A stretch of 9,947 bases of DNA from CAWUIO01 sp963922455 (GTDB lineage: Bacteria > Bacteroidota > Bacteroidia > Cytophagales > Microscillaceae). The DNA lies in NCBI GenBank assembly GCA_963922455.1, contig CAWUIO010000172.1, forward strand, positions 1 to 9,947, given 5' to 3'. The position numbers and the translations under genes are program-made. Shown in pieces: positions 6,351 through 9,947 of this stretch. The stretch's first letter is position 1; the number at the start of each line of letters is the position of its first letter. Under the pieces are notes generated by a model that was not told the origin of the DNA, did not search any database, and was given only the letters and a program-made list of their open reading frames with translations.

Positions 6351-6656
6351 TTATCCGGCAAATTCATCCTTGCCTGCAATCAAGTAATGATGGCTTACCG
6401 AACCTTCATTACGGGCTTTTAGGTGAGGGGCGTATTCGGGATCTTGCATAAATGCCATCGCGGCTTCCTTGGAAGGCCATTCCAAAATAATACGAAGTCC
6501 GGCTTCTTGTTTTTCGCCTTCCACTTGTTCATGGCTGGCCGTTCGGGCAATGTATTTCCCTCCGTGTTTGGCTACCAAGCGATTAGCCGTTGGTAAGTAA
6601 TCCGGGATCCAATCTTCCCGAGTGGGACTAACGTCCAATACAGAATAATAGGCCAT
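6351..6656 (-). CDS. DUF1330 domain protein
   Basis: This 101-aa single-domain protein of the DUF1330 family has a ferredoxin-like (dimeric alpha/beta barrel) fold and is expected to be cytoplasmic and dimeric. Seen: the first strand AYYSVLDVS (2-10), the conserved HGGKYIART (31-39), VEG (45-47), then IILEWPSKEAAMAFMQDPEY (56-75) and a closing strand HHYLIAG (89-95). These match the usual DUF1330 pattern of a GG-K-x-x-A/V-R core, VxEG, and W-P-S/D-x-x-x-A-x-x-F/W-x-x-x-x-Y. The biochemical role of the family is not settled. It is the first gene of a likely operon with the flavin oxidoreductase and SDR, so it may act on or protect a metabolite of that pathway (inference). The start is the first ATG and gives the standard family length. 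Confidence 0.85.
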   Translation of the reverse strand: MAYYSVLDVSPTREDWIPDYLPTANRLVAKHGGKYIARTASHEQVEGEKQEAGLRIILEWPSKEAAMAFMQDPEYAPHLKARNEGSVSHHYLIAGKDEFAG

Positions 6657-6789
6657 AGCTTGAAATCGTTTATGAGTACAATTTTACGTTCCTGACAAAA
6701 TTGCGCCGATTTCCCAAGAAACACATGGTATAAAAAAGGGAGATTTGAGTAAACAAAGAGGTTTCGAAGAGAGAGTTTTTTTGCTAAGA

Positions 6790-7209
6790 CTAAGCTTCTT
6801 GTAAAATTTCTTCTATCCTCCTTTGCCGCTCAATCTTTTCAAAAGATAAGACTCCCGATACTTCATCGCTTAACTCAATTAGGGTAAGAGCCCTCTCCAG
6901 ATAAGTACGACTATCCGAGAGATTGAGAGCCCTTTGTTGACGCCCCATAGCTTCCAAAAGTTTAGAAAGGGTATCCAAATGATCGCCATTGAGGTTCTTA
7001 TCGAGCAAATAGGCCTTCAAGCCCTCTTTTTCCCTGGTAAGTAACTCCGGTAGTTCAATTTCAAGCTCTTTTTGGAGTTGTTCCTCAATAGACTCCATAC
7101 GGCTAGAAAATTCGGCGGGCGTTTGTATATCTAGGAAATAGGCAAGCATTTTGGCTAGGACCTTGCCCAGTTGCTCGATTTGGTCTTGGAGGAAGTCTCT
7201 TTGTATCAT
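6790..7209 (-). CDS. Uncharacterised helical protein downstream of the helicase
   Basis: I do not recognise this 139-aa protein. It is rich in charged and leucine residues, has no cysteine, no signal peptide and no membrane segment, and looks almost fully alpha-helical. An N-terminal helix (MIQRDFLQDQIEQLGKVLAKML, about residues 1-22) is followed by a Glu-rich helix (36-70), a central segment with LSKLLEAMGRQQRALN (81-96), and RTYLERALTLIELSD (101-115) that recalls a TPR-like helix pair. The first ten residues (M-I-Q-R-D-F/Y) resemble the start of a small-protein family in Firmicutes (DUF6483), but this is memory only. It lies 56 bases behind the helicase gene on the same strand and is likely co-transcribed. 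A link to helicase function is unproven. Confidence 0.7.
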   Translation of the reverse strand: MIQRDFLQDQIEQLGKVLAKMLAYFLDIQTPAEFSSRMESIEEQLQKELEIELPELLTREKEGLKAYLLDKNLNGDHLDTLSKLLEAMGRQQRALNLSDSRTYLERALTLIELSDEVSGVLSFEKIERQRRIEEILQEA

Positions 7210-7265
7210 AGGTTTTTCTGGTTCACATTATACACATCCCTTGAGAGGGCCCTGAGCCACTTCTC

Positions 7266-8645
7266 TCACAAAGTAGATTTACTCTTATAAAATTCCACCA
7301 CCCGCGGATCAATCAAGATATCCTGGCTGCGGATGGGGGTGCTTAACACAATTCCCTCAAGGCTTGTACATCTACTCAAGGCTACATATACCTGCCCCGG
7401 GGCAAATGCCCCTTTTCCTACGTCCACAATAATCTTATCAAAGGTCTTGCCTTGACTTTTATGAATGGTGACGGCGTAGGCAAGATTGATAGGGTATTGG
7501 GTAAAGCTGGCCAAGCTTTTCTTTTCCAATTGTCCGGTTTTGGGATTAAATACGTGGCGTACTTCTTCCCAGGTTTCTTTTTCTAAGGAATAGGTATTTC
7601 CCTTGATTTTGACGATGATTTTTTCGTCTTCTAATTTTTCTATTTTACCGAGGGTCCCGTTTACCCAGCGCTTGCCGCTATCATTTTTTAGCATCATGAT
7701 TTGGGCTCCCGGTTTTAAGCGGAGCCGATAGGGAGCGGGTAATTTATTTTCTAAGACCTCCTCACTTTTATCTTTAAACTGGGTGTACTTGCCACTCAGA
7801 TGGCCCAAGTATATGTGTTCTTGGCCTTCCAGCATCTCGAGTTTTACCCGATTAATGTTGCGGGCAATATTTCTCCGGGTGCTCAGATAGATGGCTTCTT
7901 CAGGCTTTCCGACTCGTTTCTCGTGCCTAGAATTGAGCAATTCCAGATCTTCTGGGCTGGCTTGGTCCAAGCGGATATGGTTGAGTAAACGCTTAAACGC
8001 GATATCATCTTCCGATTGCCGAAACACCCGGCTCAATTCTTTCACGTAGTAATGAAAATGCTGAAAAACAGGGGCGTCAAAAAAGTAATACCCCTCGTAA
8101 CGTTGCAATAAAACCGCTAAGTCTTCTTTGCGCACTACCGGCGGGAGCTGAAACAAATCTCCCACCAATACCAATTGTACCCCGCCAAAGGGATAGTCGG
8201 GCCGGTCCCGGTTTTTACGGAGGGCTTGGTCAATCCCGTGCATCAGATCGGCCCGTACCATAGACACTTCGTCTATGATAAGCATCTCCAACTTTCGCAG
8301 CATTTCGTTTTGCTTACGGTCTGCGCTGATGGCATCTGGATCAATAATATCGGGCGGAAAGCGAAAAAAAGAATGGATCGTTTGCCCGCCTACATTAAGA
8401 GCGGCAATCCCGGTGGGGGCTAGTAAAGCATACCGCTTTTGGGTACGCTTAAGAAAGAGTTTAAGCAAAGAAGACTTGCCGGTGCCCGCTTTTCCCGTGA
8501 TGAAGATGCTATCCCGGGTATGTTCCAGGATGTTCAAAATTTCTTTGAACTCCTCGGTGAGGATAAGGGGGGATTTGGGCATAGGTAGGGGTTTTAGGGC
8601 AAAGTAAATGCTTAAGTCCTGCTTTAGCAAGGATAGGGCTTGCAT
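7266..8645 (-). CDS. PIF1/RecD-like superfamily 1B DNA helicase
   Basis: This 459-aa ATP-dependent DNA helicase of the PIF1/RecD-type superfamily 1B probably acts in DNA repair or replication. Seen in order: Walker A GKAGTGKSS (51-59), APTGIAALNVGGQTIHSFF (76-94, motif Ia), Walker B IIDEVSMV (123-130), VGDLFQLPPV (161-170, motif III), LSRVFRQ (204-210, motif IV), an SH3-like inserted part with LKPGAQIMMLKND (310-322) and WVNGTLGKI (327-335), AYAVTIHKSQGKTFDKIIVD (389-408, motif V) and YVALSRC (420-426, motif VI). All seven motifs are intact. The length fits the short Bacteroidota PIF1-like proteins without C-terminal additions. The ATG at 8645 is used here. A second ATG at 8582 (M22), just before LILTEEF where many relatives start, is a real alternative. 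YkgJ lies 73 bases upstream and an unknown protein 56 bases downstream. Confidence 0.9.
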   Translation of the reverse strand: MQALSLLKQDLSIYFALKPLPMPKSPLILTEEFKEILNILEHTRDSIFITGKAGTGKSSLLKLFLKRTQKRYALLAPTGIAALNVGGQTIHSFFRFPPDIIDPDAISADRKQNEMLRKLEMLIIDEVSMVRADLMHGIDQALRKNRDRPDYPFGGVQLVLVGDLFQLPPVVRKEDLAVLLQRYEGYYFFDAPVFQHFHYYVKELSRVFRQSEDDIAFKRLLNHIRLDQASPEDLELLNSRHEKRVGKPEEAIYLSTRRNIARNINRVKLEMLEGQEHIYLGHLSGKYTQFKDKSEEVLENKLPAPYRLRLKPGAQIMMLKNDSGKRWVNGTLGKIEKLEDEKIIVKIKGNTYSLEKETWEEVRHVFNPKTGQLEKKSLASFTQYPINLAYAVTIHKSQGKTFDKIIVDVGKGAFAPGQVYVALSRCTSLEGIVLSTPIRSQDILIDPRVVEFYKSKSTL

Positions 8646-8718
8646 AGCTTTTGAGATAGGAGGTAAACGTTATGAGGGATAGCTCGAGGGATCGTCCCGC
8701 ACAAAGAGAGATGTAAGC

Positions 8719-9237
8719 CTATCGGTACCGGTACTTTAATTCTCTTTTTAAGTGTTCCAGAATATTAAATACAATGGGGCATTTACTGTAATTATTAAGC
8801 ACGCCAAACAAACGGGATGTAAAACCTTCTTTATGTGTGTGAGGATAGGAGCGACAATCTTCAGGCCTTTGATCATAGATAGTGCATTTCTTATCTTTTA
8901 GGTAATGGCAGGGCATAGATTTTAAGTACTCTTCTTGATAAAACTCGTCTTTGGCCACATATTTATCCTTAAAATCTTTTTCTGACAGACTCTCCAACTT
9001 AGCCAATGCCTGTATGTTTTCCTTGCTTACACTGGGTCTTAAGGAATTACAACAATTTCCACATTCGGTACAATCAATTTGTCTACTTATATCTTTGTGG
9101 AGTTGGTGAACCACCGCGTCCACTTTCTCGCTATGCCTCCCCTTGAGAAAGATTCTAAAGTCCATGTTTTCCTCCTCTCTCATCCTACCCAGCCGCTCGA
9201 TCTTCTTTAAATCCGTCACCAATTTTTTCATTGTCAT
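8719..9237 (-). CDS. YkgJ-family cysteine-cluster protein
   Basis: This 172-aa protein carries the YkgJ-type CxxCxxCC domain, predicted to bind zinc or an iron-sulfur cluster. Seen: C56-x-x-C59-G-N-C62-C63, then the C110-H-Y and C118-T-I-Y motifs in CHYLKDKKCTIYDQRP, C128-R-S-Y-P, and C153 near the C-terminus, so all eight family cysteines are present. The N-terminal 50 residues are charged and helical. The start is the first ATG at 9237, and the next (M3) is almost equally possible. No Shine-Dalgarno sequence is seen. It heads a probable operon with the helicase 73 bases downstream. The function of the family is not settled, and the tie to the helicase is only positional. Confidence 0.85.
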   Translation of the reverse strand: MTMKKLVTDLKKIERLGRMREEENMDFRIFLKGRHSEKVDAVVHQLHKDISRQIDCTECGNCCNSLRPSVSKENIQALAKLESLSEKDFKDKYVAKDEFYQEEYLKSMPCHYLKDKKCTIYDQRPEDCRSYPHTHKEGFTSRLFGVLNNYSKCPIVFNILEHLKRELKYRYR

Positions 9238-9440
9238 CTTTTGATTTTTTTAATCGTTATTAAATCCAATAAATCTTTTTCAGAACTAATCTGGTTTATC
9301 CACTTTCAATTTAAGGTTTTTACATTTAAAAAAAAGGCCGATTAAAAAATTAGGGACAAAAGTGCTACTTCCACTGTACTGATGAGCAATCCCTAGGATC
9401 ACTTATTGGTTTTAAAGAAAAGGTAAGTCTCTGCCGTCCA

Positions 9441-9462
9441 TAGTCTCACAGTGCTAAGACTA
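9441..9462. repeat. Dyad in the right-end repeat zone
   Basis: TAGTCT (9441-9446) and AGACTA (9457-9462) are perfect inverted copies around a 10-base loop. This stem begins the cluster of hairpins and lies 12 bases before the first copy of the 33-base direct repeat. Confidence 0.45.
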
Positions 9463-9474
9463 CGAACCGCGAAG

Positions 9475-9507
9475 AAGAAGTTTGGGATGATCCTGCGGAA
9501 CAGCCCT
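9475..9507 (+). repeat. 33-base direct repeat, copy 1
   Basis: This copy matches 9640-9672 in 31 of 33 bases at an offset of 165. It contains the hairpin core GGGATG, TCC, TGC, GGA, CAGCCC, where the outer stem has one mismatch (AG) compared with the perfect stem of copy 2. It runs into a second dyad, CAGCC (9501-9505) with GGCTG (9522-9526). Confidence 0.75.
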
Positions 9508-9613
9508 CGCTACGAAGGTCAGGCTGCCTCGTGATATTCTTTCTAGTTAAAAATGAGAGCTTGGGCTTTCATTAGTTGCTTTGGTTTCCTTTGGCGGGTA
9601 TGAGCCGGAGGCT

Positions 9614-9632
9614 AGAAGTTCAGAGAACTTCT
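9614..9632. repeat. Perfect 8-bp palindrome AGAAGTTC-AGA-GAACTTCT
   Basis: AGAAGTTC (9614-9621) and GAACTTCT (9625-9632) are perfect inverted copies with a 3-base loop. A third copy of AGAAGTTC follows at 9641-9648, at the front of the second direct repeat copy. The same unit thus occurs three times in 35 bases. Confidence 0.65.
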
Positions 9633-9639
9633 GTTTATC

Positions 9640-9672
9640 AAGAAGTTCGGGATGATCCTGCGGAACATCCCT
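9640..9672 (+). repeat. 33-base direct repeat, copy 2, with perfect hairpin
   Basis: This copy matches 9475-9507 in 31 of 33 bases. GGGATG (9649-9654) pairs with CATCCC (9666-9671), and inside TCC pairs with GGA around the loop TGC with one A-A mismatch, giving a compact 23-base hairpin. Such short GC-rich palindromes that recur resemble REP-type elements (family resemblance only). Confidence 0.75.
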
Positions 9673-9693
9673 TACAACGGGGGCGCTTTTAGG

Positions 9694-9735
9694 TAAAAGA
9701 AAAAGTCCAAGGACCGCTGCGCTTATTCTTGGACT
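9694..9735 (-). terminator. Intrinsic terminator reading leftwards
   Basis: On the - strand AGTCCAAG (9735-9728) pairs perfectly with CTTGGACT (9711-9704) around a 16-base loop, followed at once by a T-rich tract (TTTTTCTTTT, 9703-9694). This is the standard layout of a rho-independent terminator for a transcript coming from the right edge of the window. It is the second of two such signals within 115 bases. Confidence 0.65.
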
Positions 9736-9767
9736 AGGTGGGGGCAAATCATGGAAAAATAGGCCTC

Positions 9768-9807
9768 TAAAAAGTGAAAAACCGGAAAAACGCTCTTGTT
9801 TCCGGTT
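9768..9807 (-). terminator. Intrinsic terminator reading leftwards (first of two)
   Basis: On the - strand AACCGGAAA (9807-9799) pairs perfectly with TTTCCGGTT (9788-9780) around a 10-base loop, followed by TTTCACTTTTTAG. This is a good intrinsic terminator for a leftward transcript entering from beyond 9947, though no gene end can be assigned to it inside the window. Confidence 0.65.
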
Positions 9808-9902
9808 CAATTGCCTGGATCAATCCATAAAAAAACTTGTCTTAGCACCCAGTTACTCCCAAGCAAATTCCATAGTAAGCCCCAGTCAGGTTCAGTCAAG
9901 CT

Positions 9903-9939
9903 AGGCTTCTCGCTCGGCTCTACGAGCCATGGGAAGCCT
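9903..9939. repeat. Long hairpin at the right edge of the window
   Basis: AGGCTTC (9903-9909) is complementary to GAAGCCT (9933-9939). Inside, GGCTC (9916-9920) pairs with GAGCC (9924-9928) around the loop TAC, or alternatively GCTCG (9912-9916) with CGAGC (9923-9927). It has no T-run and does not fold as a tRNA. It belongs to the palindrome-rich zone, and the window ends 8 bases later, so its full extent may be cut off. Confidence 0.5.
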
Positions 9940-9947
9940 TAGTTGTT

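Larger units (their letters stand above)
9238..9947. other. 710-base gene-free stretch rich in palindromes
   Basis: No supportable gene lies here. The left part (9238-9350) is AT-rich and should hold the promoter of the YkgJ operon, although I see no perfect TAnnTTTG. From about 9420 on, the DNA is more GC-rich and packed with dyads: 9441-9446 with 9457-9462, 9501-9505 with 9522-9526, 9614-9632, 9649-9671, 9704-9735, 9780-9807 and 9903-9939. A 33-base direct repeat is also present. The best guess is a zone of interspersed palindromic repeats or a degenerate non-autonomous mobile element. Confidence 0.6.

Noticed and set aside
7210..7265. TATAAT and a CCCT/AGGG mini-hairpin before the 139-aa gene
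   Set aside because: There is no -35 or -33 box at a proper distance and the stem has only 4 bp. The gap fits an operon-internal spacer.
8275..8607. 110-codon + strand frame opposite the helicase
   Set aside because: It is the antisense of the Walker A and B region of the helicase, with no motif of its own.
8685..8702. GGGA/TCCC hairpin between the YkgJ and helicase genes as a terminator
   Set aside because: The stem is only 4 bp with no T-run, too weak to split the two genes into separate transcripts.
9547..9810. 87-codon open frame on the - strand in the right-end repeat zone
   Set aside because: It spans two intrinsic terminators and the 9614-9672 palindromes, has no recognisable domain, and its sequence is dictated by the repeats. 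A decayed mobile-element gene cannot be excluded, but there is no support for a working protein.
9807..9938. Open - strand frame ending in TGA right at the terminator stem (9807-9809)
   Set aside because: The stop-then-terminator layout is suggestive. However, the frame has no ATG, is closed by a TAA at 9939-9941, has an unlikely number of tryptophans and overlaps the 9903-9939 hairpin.
9811..9947. Possible tRNA or other structured RNA gene at the right edge
   Set aside because: The hairpin does not extend to a cloverleaf, no T-loop motif (GTTCRAnYC) is found, and no CCA-type acceptor stem is present.

Overview
The window looks like a chromosomal segment of a member of the Bacteroidota, with the order left open. 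The main reasons are a perfect TAnnTTTG-type promoter (TAATTTTG) in front of the serine hydrolase gene, the near absence of Shine-Dalgarno sequences at the starts, moderate GC, AT-rich spacers, and a GC-rich dispersed intergenic element of a kind I associate with this phylum. The proteins are accessory enzymes and housekeeping-type factors. I see no phage, CRISPR or intact transposase.

Left part (1-3146, + strand): a GC-rich repeat element (copy A, about 24-155) is followed by 450 bases without a gene. Two tandem paralogous membrane acyltransferases of the acyltransferase-3 family (606-1676 and 2076-3146) come next. Both are exactly 356 aa and align without a gap at about 44 % identity by hand count. 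They are separated by 399 AT-rich bases that hold two dyads upstream of the second gene.

Middle part (3159-6656, - strand): a secreted or membrane-anchored beta-lactamase-fold serine hydrolase runs convergently into the second acyltransferase, with 12 bases between the stop codons. It has its own promoter, and a 10-bp palindrome overlaps the spacer of that promoter. Upstream of it lies copy B of the GC-rich element, directly behind the end of a three-gene operon: a DUF1330 protein, a luciferase-like flavin oxidoreductase of the BA3436 type, and a short-chain dehydrogenase joined to the oxidoreductase by an ATGA overlap.

Right part (6790-9237, - strand): a probable operon with a YkgJ-type cysteine-cluster protein, a PIF1/RecD-like superfamily 1 helicase and an unrecognised 139-aa helical protein.

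Right end (9238-9947): no supportable gene. The stretch is a cluster of palindromes, a 33-base direct repeat and two tandem intrinsic terminators reading leftwards, which looks like a repeat or degenerate mobile-element zone.

Functional reading (inference): the acyltransferase pair and the serine hydrolase may add and remove acyl groups on a surface or exported molecule. The flavin oxidoreductase and SDR operon looks like small-molecule redox metabolism. The most unusual parts are the non-coding ones: the paired GC-rich element with compensating inner stems, the promoter palindromes and the right-end hairpin cluster.
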